Below are positions 11,224 through 22,303 of a DNA stretch of 64,000 nt, piece by piece. Each line of letters begins with the position of its first letter. Position 1 is the stretch's first letter. The stretch lies in contig JBEWZL010000266.1 in NCBI GenBank assembly GCA_045837725.1, forward strand, positions 496,001-560,000, read 5' to 3'. Source of the DNA: Vermamoeba vermiformis. Its lineage: Eukaryota; Tubulinea; Echinamoebida. The translations under genes and the position numbers were made by a program. A model generated the notes under the pieces. That model saw only the letters and a list, made by a program, of their open reading frames with translations. It was not told where the DNA came from and searched no databases.

Positions 11224-14200
11224 TTATTTCTTAAGATCAGGAATCTTCTGAACGAGTTGCTTGAAGAACTCAGTGCCCTTCGCTGAGTTACCAAAAACGT
11301 TCAACGCTGGCGAGTACACAACGAGACCTCCAACGTTAGGAATTACGGCCATAATAACTCCTGCTTGGCTGCTCTTCGCAGGCAAGCCGACAGTTGCTTG
11401 CCTAAAAAAATCGTTAGATCGTGATCCAGATCAACCAATGTTGTTGTTATTTGTCAATTAAAAACTTACCAATCCTTAGAGTCGTTGTTCAAACCGCATG
11501 AATCCATAAAACTCAACGTCTCTTGTACGCATTCGGCTTGTGCGAGGTTAGCTTTGGTCAAGATGTGCGTGCCGTTATTAGCGAGGTTGGCGGCAATCAC
11601 CGCGAGAATGTTCGTGTTTGCTTCGATGGAATGCACTTGATTGAAGATGTCTGCGAGCTCCTTTACATCCGTGGCGGTGGTAATTATGTTTTGCTCTTTC
11701 TGTAATAAAAACTTTTAGCATCGAGTGTAACAGATCCGAGACGAGAAACGTACCAAGAAAGTTCCCATATTAACGACTTTGCTGAAGCAGAAGCGAATAG
11801 ACAGATAATCGGCCATGCAGCACTGCAACGGCATGTTGTTGCCGCTCTCAGACACGAACTGATTGTTATTCTTGGCGTCGTAACCTTGCATCAAGGTCGA
11901 CATGTAATTCAGCACAGACGAAATTCTATCCCACGGATATTTCACGCCCTAGGAGCGTTAGGTGAGTAAAGCGTGAGTGAATTATAGGAATCTATTATTA
12001 GACTTACAGGCATCTCAGTCAACCACGAGCACATCGTGTAGGCACCAGGGAAGTAGAACGGATTTTGAAGCGTTCTGTCGCACACACCGACCACATAAGC
12101 TGTCGCCTCCTTGGTTTTGAAAGCCGCAGAGACTTTGGAAGGCAACTTCTCTCGCATCATGAGGAACAACAATGGCCACGCAATGTCCGACAGAGGGAAG
12201 TTAGCGTTGCTGTCACCAATGGAGAAAGTCTCGCCAGTAACCGAACAAAACGCCGCAGCGAATTTGTTAGTATCTTGCATGCCCAAATAAGGATCAGACG
12301 CGCACTTCTGCCACGTGGCGCTTGGTTTCATCGCCTTCACAGAGTTGTACACCTCTCGCATTGCTGCAGTAATGGCAGCGAACTTGCCACTCGGCTTGGC
12401 CTGCGCGTTATTAGCAGGGGTTGGCGTGGGTGTAACGGTCGTCTTGGCGGGTGTAGGTGTTGGATTGACGTTCGTTTTGACAGGCGCAGGTGTGGCCGTT
12501 GTGGTACTTGGATTTGATCCCGTGCCCGTGTTTGCCACAGTGCGAGGAGCTACTTCAGGTGCAGACGTATTGCTTGCATTCGAGAATCCTCCGCTGTTGC
12601 GATGACCGCCAGAGAATCCAGAGCTGAAGGGTCTGGCTTCAGGCTTGGGTTCCACAGTAGGCTGCGGCTCGACAGCTTTAGGCGGAGTTGCTGGTGTAGG
12701 TTGCACGGGCTCGAGGTCTTTCTTAATGCTTCCGCTCGCGCTCAAAGGTTGCGGGTTGTGAATTTGAATGCCAGAAGTGCGAAGTCCTTTCGCGTCAAGG
12801 CTTGGCGATCCTGGGTTTGTGCTCGCAGTTCGTCTTGGATTCTCGCGCATGCTTGCCGAGAAGGTTCGTTTTCTTTCTGGTTGTGGAACTGGCTCTTCTG
12901 GCTCTTCTAGACCAGCCATTGCGTTCAACTCAAACATTTGCTTTCACAGTACTTAGTCACCGGTAATGTCATTAACTTGCTTACCCTTGCTGCTTCTTCG
13001 CTTAACTCCTCGACATAAGCAGATGAGAACCATCCAATCACGTTCGTAGAACTTTCACCTGAGTAAAGACCGCCGCGTTAAATAGAAATGCATCGGCATT
13101 TACCGTCATACTATACCTTTCCACCATCCAGTTTCATCTTTCTCAATGATGTAGATATACTCGTCGACGCCAAAGCTCAGCTCGTTTGGATCTGATGCTT
13201 GATACTCGAACGTTGTTTTGCAAATGCCAATAATCTCGACCAGATTCGGTTTTACGATTTCTAAAGGCACGTCGCGTTATTACGCTGGCTTTCATAGGAT
13301 TCAGGACTTACCATCGGCAACGCCCGAGCGACGCGGACGAAGAGTCTCAGAGATGGGAATCTTTGGGCCAGCTCGCTTAATCACCTCGGAGTTTGAAGGA
13401 GGTCGCTTTACATTGCCCGGTGTAGAGGTGGGAGTATTTGCTTTGGGAGTCGTTGGCTGCGGTGTAGCAGTGGGTTGCTGTTGGACGGTATTGTTCACCG
13501 TTACCGGTGTTTGCATAACCTTAGGAGCGCCAGCTGTAGCATTAGGTTGGCGGGGCTGAGGGTTTGGTGCCTTGGTTTGGCCTGGCTGTACTGGCTGAGC
13601 TCCGGGCTGAGCGGCTTTTTTGGGTGCTACTGGAGGCGTAGTTTGTGGCTGAAAACGGTTTAAAAATATTAGTAAAATATTATTGAAGGTTTACATAAAT
13701 AATTTGTGCTATTCGTAGGTCACTTACCGTCGCAGGAAATTCTCTGACGTAATTGCTCGGGAAAAAACCAACTTTGCCTTTACATTTGCCTTTCCACCAA
13801 CCAGTCTCGTCTTTTGATATTACTGAAATAGTGTCGCCTTTGCGTATAGTCAGCTCGATGGGCTCTTCAGCTGTGTAGTTTCCGATCGCAACAACTTCTG
13901 AGATGTAGACTCCTGGATCGACCTCTTCTCGAAACAAAGAGGCCCAATTCTTGCCAACATCTTCTTTTTCTAAATAAATGTCGATGAAGCCAGGGTGACT
14001 AGCTTGATATTGACCGTTGGTGATGCTTCCGCACGTAATTCCCTAGTAAAATATTAATTTTTGAATTGAGTAAAGCAAAATTCTTTTTAGCAATAATTTT
14101 AACGTGCTTTTAGTACATTGTGCAGTAATTGATAGGCTAAATCTTAATTTTTTTTTGTTTTGAAATTTATTGTACCAGATGTATTTTGAATTTCTTACCT

Positions 14201-14345
14201 GCAGAATATTATTGCCGTCCTTATCGACAACTCTTATTGTTGTATTGGTCAGTTTAATTTCAATTCCTGCTGCTTCAAAAGGCAAGGGAACATCTTTAAT
14301 AATAACTTGATCCGCTGTTTGCGTCCACTGCAGATCTAAATTCAT
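11224..14345 (-). CDS. CS-SH3-SH3-glutaminase-like protein, catalytic residues lost
   Basis: Domains in order: an N-terminal CS (p23/NudC-like) domain (WTQTADQVIIKDVPLP ... IDIYLEKEDVGKNWASLF); an SH3 domain (AIGNYTAEEPIELTIRKGD ... GFFPSNYV); a Pro/Thr-rich linker; a second SH3 (KDETGWWKGK ... GWFSSAYVEEL); a long Pro-rich linker; and a C-terminal glutaminase fold. The last shows SVTGETFSIGD, NPFYFPGA, ANLANNGTHILT, SCGLN, VGLPAKS and YSPALNVFGNSAKG. Compared with human glutaminase without gaps, the nucleophile Ser286 is Asp, Lys289 is Trp (PLSDIAWPL), Asn335 is Phe, and the Tyr of CGMYD is Asn. Hydrolysis of glutamine is therefore unlikely. The protein probably acts as a scaffold or sensor linked to SH3 partners. 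Exons are joined by several short introns. The start MNLDLQW is the first ATG of the CS exon; a further 5' exon cannot be excluded. Confidence 0.88.
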
Positions 14346-15099
14346 TTGCAAGAGCGGAGTCGATAGTATTTAATATTAAGAGCAGTAGTGCTAATTTACC
14401 GCGAGTAAAAGCAAAATAAGGGAGGCAGTTCGATTTTCATATTTTAGCCGCGCAAGAAACCAGATGTAATTTTGATTAATTAGTTAAGCACCATAATAGC
14501 GACACGATATAGTTGAAGGCATTAGAGTCTTCGAAAATAATGCTTAGTGGCGGTTGCAAATAGATGCACAGCAGATTTTGTTTTTAAACAGATTTGAATT
14601 CAAATCAGCCCTAAATAATAAAATGACATTATAATGGAGAATATTTACAAAATATCGGTCTCTGCAAAAAGCATCGTAGGCAAACTTGTCAACGTTGATC
14701 CAGATTAGCAAAAAATAATTGTCAGGCCCGTTGCTTACCGGCTATTTCAATAGAAGATATGTGAAGCTTCAATCGGCAATGTATAGTTGTTGGCCTGGAC
14801 AAACCCAGCACATCTGCTGTCATGTCTCGCGGATTCCAGTTGGACTTTGGTCTGTTGTCCGCGTATCTAGTATCTGTGTGCAAAGCCTAGCTGTCGTTAT
14901 CTCTTTCGAACAGCGAATAGAAATCTCAATTAGATTTGACACGCGAAGATTTTGTTTCGAAAGCAAAAAAAGGCAAGAAGATTTTTTCACTTTCTTGAAC
15001 TCATTTCACAACAGCTTAGCACACCTCGTAAAGGTTTGTTAACACTTTCTGTATCTATATTGTATAGCCCCGTATTGTATATATCCTATTTTAAACAAA
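14346..15099. other. intergenic region between divergent genes
   Basis: A head-to-head gap of about 750 bases between the CS-SH3-glutaminase-like gene (minus) and the coiled-coil gene (plus). It probably holds both promoters. A 107-codon plus-strand open frame at 14719 has no domain signal and poor protein character. I see no RNA gene. Confidence 0.5.
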
Positions 15100-17599
15100 A
15101 TGGCCGCTGCCGACGTTGGTATGTTCGTGATCCGGTTTACCGAGCTCAGATGGAGTGCTGAAGCGTAGACAAATATTAATTCTTGCTATTTAGACATCGA
15201 TTCTATGGATTTCGAAGCTGAAGACAACATTGAGGTAATTAAATTTAAAAACTGTCGGAGTTATAAAAGATCTAAATTATTGGTGGATTAGCAAAAGCGA
15301 GAAAACCAAACCGAGAGTGAATACTTGGCCTATGTCGAGAGCATGAGGTAAATAAATTTTCTCGTGGCAATTTCGCGATGCTAATCAATCTTTGCAATTT
15401 TAGACAGGAGAAACTGAAGCGGATCGAGGAAGAGCGCATGAAGAGCCGTGAGATTAAGGTTCAGTTAAACAAGGCTAGCAGAGCTGACGCCGAGCCTAGC
15501 CCTCGTAAGACTGAAGAAAAAGAGCCTGAATGGGTGTCTAAGCGCAAATCCGTCACTGTCAATGCGCCCGTCAAGATCGAGAAAGATATCGTGACTAAAG
15601 AAGGTAAATTACGCACCTATTATCAATCGAACCTCACATTGAATCGTGAGATTCTGCAGTTTATAAATTTCGCTATCTTGAAGATTTTTGTGTGGGACGT
15701 TGTTTCGGATCCAAAAAACTAATTTGGCAAACGGATTGCAAATTTAATAGATTCAATTGTTTGAATTTTCTACTACTGCGGTATTGCCGTATACAGCGAT
15801 TTTTTGGCTCGTGCACAAATTTTATTTGTCGGCAATCCGCTTGGCGACTTTAACCTGAAAACAAATACCACTATAGCAGCAATAGATAATGCGAGCATTA
15901 ATTAACAATATTGTCTATTAGAACGAGATGTCACTGCTCCTTGGGCTAAAGATCTCAAGTTGAAAAAGTCAACCACAAAAGAACCAGCTCCTCTTGTTCA
16001 AGCCCCTTCCACACAACAAGAGCCTAAGGCACAAATTATTGCCAAGGGTGTTGCTTCTGGTGGCGAGAACCCATGGGGTGTGCAGTTGAAGAAAAACAGA
16101 CGTAAGTTTCAGTTAGTTTAGGAGATCCGCTGTATTATAGCGGAGCGTTGCAAGCATGCTTTTAACATGACATGCAATACTGATGTTAATACTACGGCAC
16201 GCTTTCAGTTCAAGTTTTCTTCAATTTGACAAGATCTGACAATTTTTATTAGCTGGTGAGACCGAAGAGCCCAAGCCCACTAAATCAGAGCCCGTGCCTG
16301 AATTTGTTCAAAAGAGCTTAGCTCGCAAATCAGTCAAACTTGATAAATCAGCACTCGAGAATGCTCAAAACAGCGGTACTTCGTCTAACCCGAGTTCTGC
16401 TCGTTCATCGGGACCTGCGTCTGCGCGTGCTCTGTCCGCTGTCGATGAAGACGCCGAAATTGAACGCATGGTGCGCGAAGAAATGGAACGTGAGGAGGCC
16501 GAGAGACGTAAGTCTTGTAAATGCAATGGCAGGGTGTCCGAGCTAGTTATTAACAGACCTTTTGAATGCAGAAAAGAAGCGCGAGGAAGAAAAGCGCAAG
16601 GCTGACGAAGAAGACAGATTGATCAGAGAAGAACTCGAACGTGAAGAAGCTGAATTAAGTACGTTAATACGAGTGCTTTGTTTAGTCAAACTAACAAGTT
16701 GCTTTCATCTCAAGAACAAAAGGAAGAAGAGCGAAAGGCACGTGAAGCCGAAGAGAAACGTAAGGAAGAGGAAGCCGAGGCCAAGCGCAAGGCTGAAGAG
16801 CAGGCCGAGAACGAGCGAGTAGCCCGTGAAGCTGAAGAAAAGCGCAAAGCTGAAGAGGCTGAGGCCAAGCGTAAAGAAGAAGAAGCTGAAGCCAAGCGAC
16901 TAGAGGAAGAGGAAGCTGAGAACAAGCGCAAAGCTGAAGAGGCTGAGGCCAAGCGTAAAGAAGAAGAAGCTGAAGCCAAGCGACTCGAGGAAGAAGAAGC
17001 CGAGAACAAGCGCAAAGCTGAAGAACAGGCTGAGGCAGAGCGATTGGCTCGTGAGGCTGAGGAGAAGCGCAAGGCCGACGAAGAGGCTGAAAACAAACGC
17101 AAAGCTGAAGAACAAGCCGAGGCAGAGCGATTGGCTCGTGAGGCTGAAGAGAAACGTGAAGCTGAAGCTGAGGCTAAGAGACGTGAAGAAGAGGCTGAAA
17201 ACAAACGCAAAGCTGAAGAACAGGCTGAGTCCGAGCGATTGGCTCGTGAAGCCGAAGAAAAGCGTCAGGAAGAAGAAGCCGAGGCCAAGCGCAAGGCTGA
17301 ACAAGAATCTGAAGCCAAAGTTGCTCCAACCGCTACTGCCGGTAAGTTTCAATTGAAACAATACTTTGTACGCGTATACTAATATTTTTAAAGGTGGTGT
17401 TGACTCTGCTACATTCGCTGCTGCTTTAAAGCGGGTTCAAGATCTCGAGGCTTGGGTTGAGAAGTCTCAAGGAGCTTTAACCTCATTAGAAAGCGATAAC
17501 AAGAGCCTTAAAGAGTCTCTGAGCCAAGTTAAAGAAAACAACGAGAAGCTGACAAAGGAAGTCGCTAGCTTGCAAAAGATCTTGGAAGGCCTGAACTAA
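15100..17599 (+). CDS. KAEE-repeat coiled-coil protein, possibly cytoskeletal
   Basis: The start is MAAADV, spliced to DIDSMDFEAEDNIE. An N-terminal charged region follows, then two related W-containing motifs, PWAKDLKLKK and NPWGVQLKK, each with a WxxxLK core. A Ser-rich linker leads into a long single alpha-helix or coiled coil (about 16440-17335) made of near-repeats of EEKRKAEEAEAKRKEEEAE type. A final exon encodes a heptad segment (RVQDLEAWVEKSQGALTSL ... LQKILEGLN) that looks like an oligomerisation helix. The two W motifs recall short actin- or myosin-binding peptides of caldesmon-like proteins, but this is a weak resemblance. Repeat copies are similar at DNA level, so unequal exchange in this gene is likely. 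Long antisense open frames here are by-products of the repeat. Confidence 0.82.
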
Positions 17600-17774
17600 A
17601 ATTCCGCTTGTCAATTAATTTTAAAATCCCATGTATTTATTTTTGAGCAATAATGAATTAACTTCATCTCGCGAAGATGCAAGCGAACCATTGCTCGTCT
17701 TTTGAATAGAATAAAATCATTTTGAAATCGAAAGAATAATTTTACTGGATCTTATAAATACAATAACATAATAT

Positions 17775-18212
17775 TTATGGCAAGAAGGAAATGATCCACG
17801 AACCGAAGTTGAATACCCATGAAGTAATCGTGTAGGACAGAACTCGAGCTCCGGTGGATTTCAAAAAGGACCCTCCTTGATCTCGCATTGCGCGAACAGA
17901 GTTCTGCAACGCGTGATCTCTTTGTACTCGGGTAACATTTTTATGTTCGCATGAGAGGTCGTGGAGATAGCAGGCCATGTCCAAGCAGTCAATTGGCGGT
18001 TTTTCGTATTTGGGATCGTATTGGCCCCAGCCTCCATATACGCCATAAGTAACGCTCTTAAGACTAAATCCTAATTTTCCATAAGCATCTTTAACTGATA
18101 ACTCGAAGATTTTCTCCTTTCCAAGCTTCGAATCTGCGTCATCTACAACTTCGAGTGGAAAGTAATCGCGAAAATCGATTTTTACTTTTGGTCTTGGTTG
18201 ACTTGTGGCCAT
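17775..18212 (-). CDS. phospholipase A2-like protein
   Basis: A 145-residue single-exon reading. The pair YGVYGGWGQ and PIDCLDMACYLHDLSC matches the calcium loop (YGxYCGxGG) and the catalytic helix (DxxCxxHDxC) of secreted phospholipase A2. The His-Asp pair is kept, while some framework Cys residues are absent. A hydrophobic end (VLSYTITSWVFNFGSWIISFLP) could contact membrane. No signal peptide is encoded from ATG 18212. Just upstream, another frame reads MARQLVLKITKVIFSALFY, which looks like a secretion signal, so an unrecognised first exon is possible. It shares a 239-base divergent upstream region with the small membrane protein gene. Confidence 0.72.
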   Translation of the reverse strand: MATSQPRPKVKIDFRDYFPLEVVDDADSKLGKEKIFELSVKDAYGKLGFSLKSVTYGVYGGWGQYDPKYEKPPIDCLDMACYLHDLSCEHKNVTRVQRDHALQNSVRAMRDQGGSFLKSTGARVLSYTITSWVFNFGSWIISFLP

Positions 18213-18451
18213 TTGCGTGCGTCAGGTAAAACAATGCGGAAAAAATCACCTTCGTAATCTTCAAGACAAGTTGACGCGCCATTTTCCTGATCTCCTTTTT
18301 TTCAAAGTTATTTGCTCGTGCAAACAGCGTTATTAATATTATTATTAATTTGGTGTTCTTTGAGCTCAGTTTAAAATTAATTTGACCGTTGAGCTCAACA
18401 AATTTGATTTTTAAGCCAACGACACTTTTGTGCAGAACATGAGGCGCTACT

Positions 18452-18841
18452 ATGGACCACAACAAAGCAGAAACAATTACAAAATATCGGTTCGATAGAC
18501 GATGGTTTGCGGCGTTGGATCTTTCCATGTTCTCTACAGCTATGATAGTCAAGCCTAGATTAGGCTTTGGAATCTATTTTCCTGCTATTGTTGCATCACC
18601 GTGGGTACTAACAGCTGCAGGACATTATTTTGATGTGCTACCAACGACTACTCACGCTGTATCTGGCTTCGGCTACTCTCTTCTTACAGTTCATGCTTTA
18701 ATACTGGCCGGTCTCAATTATGATTACGAAAAATCAAACAGGAATACTCTCGTTGCCTATCGTCGCCAAATGCTTTACGTACCTCTGCTGATCGGATTTG
18801 CCGGCTTGAATTTTTATCAAGCAGTGAAAAAACGATTTTAA
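18452..18841 (+). CDS. small multi-pass membrane protein, unknown function
   Basis: A 129-residue single-exon protein. It has about three or four hydrophobic segments (around LGFGIYFPAIVASPWVLTA, GYSLLTVHALILAGLNY and MLYVPLLIGFAGLNFY) and a basic C-terminus AVKKRF, which could act as an ER-retention-like tail. I do not recognise the family. Base composition and codon use look like those of neighbouring genes, and the frame has no interruption. Confidence 0.65.
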   Translation: MDHNKAETITKYRFDRRWFAALDLSMFSTAMIVKPRLGFGIYFPAIVASPWVLTAAGHYFDVLPTTTHAVSGFGYSLLTVHALILAGLNYDYEKSNRNTLVAYRRQMLYVPLLIGFAGLNFYQAVKKRF

Positions 18842-19026
18842 ACGATTATGTACGGTTCAAATAGATATATATTTAATATTAACATTTTAATAAAGTGTGC
18901 GTTCGTGGGGTCGTAACCAACAAAACGCATATTTTCCTCGTGCAACCTAAAAACAAGTCCACAAGAGCTTATAACATAACGAATATTCAACACGTATCGT
19001 TAGCAACAGTAGTTCTCCAAGGTAGC

Positions 19027-21755
19027 ATGGCTGTAACAGAGGTACTACCGTCAACCCAGTTTCACTTTCTGGTTTACGTTTATGACCCGATTACAATTTA
19101 ACTGCGGACATAATAATTAAAAATTCTACAATATTTTCCGTAAATTCAACGTGCAAATTATTAAGGCAATTAATCATTGATCCATTTTAGGTTTTGATTG
19201 AACTGGAACTTGCGACGGGATTAGATCCTGTTAATAAAGAAGAACCTAACATTAGCAAGCATATAGCTACTACGCTTAGGAAATTGTTTCCCGAGCTGCC
19301 TCAAGTGTCAGATGCGATCGAGAACACAATTGTAGAAAAATCTGGGAACACCCTATTGCACCATAATATGATGCACTACCTCACTTTAGCATACAACAAC
19401 CATTTCTCCATCGTCATTTCACCAGATATGATCTTCTACACGATCTTGTGCGAACTTGCTTCGGCCATCAAAGACAAGCCAGATGCGTTCCGCTTTTTAT
19501 TCACAAATAGCAGCGAGAAAGTGGCATTGTTAACTCTGACGCATGATCCAGCATATTTGGACCTTGACCAAGTTATTGCAGGTAATTTTGATTTTTGAAG
19601 ATCTGGACCTTTGTGTCAACTCATACTGATAACGATGTTTATAGGAATTACATCGAATATAGCGGTTGATGCTTCAATATTCACTGCCGATTTTTCGTGC
19701 TCAACTACCGAATCTAGGCTGGCGATCAAAGCAGCATTTTGTGACGCGATGTCGCCCTACTTCCATTACATGAACACGCGCTGTGGAATTCCTCGGATTA
19801 AAGTACTTGGTTCGCAACAAGATTGGATCAATTTGGAAACTAAAGTTTATCGAATGGCCACCGAAGTCTTCAATCAAGTTGGCGATCAAAGATTAGCAAA
19901 GTATATTTTTGGTGCACAAGAAATTGTCAAAAAAATGCGAACTGAGACGGATCCAGGCTTTTGGAGCGGAATATTTAGCATTGATCAATGTCACTCTGGT
20001 CATACAGATTTGGTCGTCGGTTGGATTACTTCTTTATTCAGAAAAGGCGCCGACGATTTCTACAAGTACGACTCGCACATTTCATCAGTTGAATGGACCA
20101 ATCTCGAGACTGGCAACGAGTATCAGCTGCGAACTGGCCTGTTGTACAGCGTCATCAATGAAGGCACGTCTGAACTGGACAAACTATTCCCTTGGTATGT
20201 TATTGTGCTTAATCGGTAGTCGGGATTTTTGGATACCTAAATTTGTCCTGTCTAATTAATTAATGATATTTTTTTTAGGTTGGAGCCTCAATTTGCGCAC
20301 CTAGTAATGAACAAAAACTTGAAGATGAAGCCAGAGCAGTACAAAGAATACATCAATGCTGTGCTCAAGGCTGACGACAAGAAAATTTTTCTCGGCTTCT
20401 TCGACGTTTTGAAAGACGAAGCTTTAATGATCAAGAAAGGAGACAAGCCTGAGGTGCAGAGACTAGAGATTGTCGGCAAGCAGTTCGACTACTGGTCTTC
20501 GCATCCGGATCTTCCTGTGGATCTCGATTTAAATGAAGGCAGATTTGGCGCAGCATTGGAGAGCTACAATACCGAGCGATATATACGAGAAGCTGATGCT
20601 GTTTTCGAGAAGCTGAAAAGAGTACTTGACACGTGTCCAGTCAAACGTCTAGTTCTGCCCAACTGGCGCCACAACTTGCTATTCAACAAAAGTGCCCAAA
20701 TATTGCAACTTCTAGCTGGTAAATCTTCCTTAGAAGAATTGACCATCAAAAGCATTTCAGACAAAGTACTTAGCTCCCTGACCCAGTTGCTGACTCACCA
20801 AGAATGCCGAGTCCAAAGCTTCCGCATAGAAATACGCCGCGCATTTTCTTCAAAATATAGTCAAGAAATTGCAAGCGCTATGCTCAGCATGAAGAATCCG
20901 TTGAAGAAGTTTGCAACGCGGATTGTTCCCGAGATGAATTTAGCGGACGCGATTTACAAACTCGCTACGAATGGCACTTTGACTGGCATTCGCATCACTT
21001 TTGCTGATGGAGAAAAGGAAGTGCTGAGACGAGTCATTGAAGCCATGGTTCATGCAAAGGGGCTCGAGGAAGTTGAATTACCAAATTTGGAAACGGAGAA
21101 CGAACTCTTTCAGAAGTTGGCGAAAGCGTGGAAAGGCAATTCTACGATAACCAGCGTTGCAATCAATGGATGGAGCTACGGCGAAAGATTGCTTAATATG
21201 GCGTTATCTTTGCCCTCGTTGAATACGTTACGCCTGAGTGCTACTTCAGAATTTGATTTCCTGGCAGTTACGACAAAGTTAGAAAAGTTGGAAATCATGA
21301 CAAAAGTTACCCCAGTGGCCGCAGCGAACATTGCCGAATTTTTGGCTCGTGACACGTGTCAACTTCAAGTCTTGATCATCGACGCTTTCTCTGCTTTAGA
21401 ACCCAATGCCTTGATTGCGTTGAGTGCAGGATTGGCAGAGAATCGCTCACTCAAAACGTTCAAATGCGAGTTGGTTGAGAACAATGACGAAGGAGTCGAA
21501 GAATTGGCGCAAAGTCTCGTAACACAACAAGGACTCGAAGAGATCAAAATCAAGGGTTACTTAAGGGGTCCAGTGGCACAAGAACATTTTATCAAATTTA
21601 TCGAAGAGAGCAAAACGATCAAGAAGGCATGCTTCAGTTTGCGATATTTTAACGATGTTCCTGAGTGGCCTCAACGAGAGCGGTTAATCAACGCAATTCA
21701 AACTAGCAACACGTTAACCAAACTGAAGCTCATTGGTTTGAAGAAGAAACAATGA
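19027..21755 (+). CDS. DUF4419-LRR fusion protein
   Basis: Exon 1 is the short MAVTE (19027-19041). Introns at 19042-19190, 19582-19644 and 20195-20278 separate the remaining exons. The N-terminal half matches DUF4419: HNMMHYLTLAYNNHF, IVISPDMIFYTILCELA, FSCSTTESRLAIKAAFCDAM, then MNTRCGIPRIKVLGSQQDW and DPGFWSGIF with GWITSLF. The C-terminal half (from about 20300) is helical and then carries leucine-rich repeats of the ribonuclease-inhibitor type, such as GLEEVELPNLETENELFQ, NSTITSVAINGW and LKTFKCELVENNDEGVEEL. DUF4419 has no known activity, and the LRR part suggests protein recognition. The reading is intact to the stop after LIGLKKKQ. Confidence 0.88.
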
Positions 21756-22303
21756 ACAAGTTGAAGATTCACGAATAAGGTCCGCGACCATTGATCAGTA
21801 AAGTAAACAGAGGATCTGAGGTTAACTTGTAAGAAAAGATGATTTATTTGTTTAGAGCAGGAAATTCCCTAACGGCACTCACTTGCAACTGATGCATGAT
21901 CACAAAGCGGATGTGGCGCATCGATGCCTCTAGTCGTTCCCTGCACTGAAAAAGATCATGTGACTGGCAATCGCAGTGCGGCTCTGCGGCTAATCAATAC
22001 CTCAAGAGCCGTGGAATCGGTTTCAGACAGGTTTCTGTGTCGTTTCCATATTTGGATGGAATTTCATCAGAATCTAGTCTATTCTTTAACGTTGGGCGCC
22101 AAAAATTTGTTTTGCACAAGAGCTCATATTATTCACTATTTTTTGATGCTAACCACATCTCTCACGTCAATTGGTAAGGAACTCGATCTTGATCCGTGAA
22201 ATCTCAACTTCGATGGACTCATTCTGACCTTATAATATATATTTTTATTTATTATTGAGCCCAGTAAATTAATCAATCATTTTTTAGTGGTTCACTGACG
22301 CGG
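21756..22303 (+). other. intergenic region with a likely F-box gene relic
   Basis: No intact gene is visible. About 21930-21960 resembles, base by base, the exon segment of the next F-box/ankyrin gene near 23045-23080 (both contain CACTGAAAAAGATC then a GTGAC). The string GATCTTGATCCGT near 22184 recurs near 27712, just before the second F-box gene. A decayed family fragment is the simplest reading. Confidence 0.35.

Noticed and set aside
12065-12956. Several plus-strand frames opposite the Pro-rich linker of the glutaminase-like gene
   Set aside because: Antisense shadows; the minus-strand frame continues into recognised domains.
14719-15042. A 107-codon plus-strand frame as a possible small gene
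   Set aside because: No domain, no good start context or introns, and it lies in a probable promoter region.
16710-17361. Two long antisense open frames opposite the KAEE repeats (Ser/Ala/Leu- and Phe/Leu-rich)
   Set aside because: They are by-products of the repetitive sense coding; composition mirrors the repeat and there is no splice or domain support.
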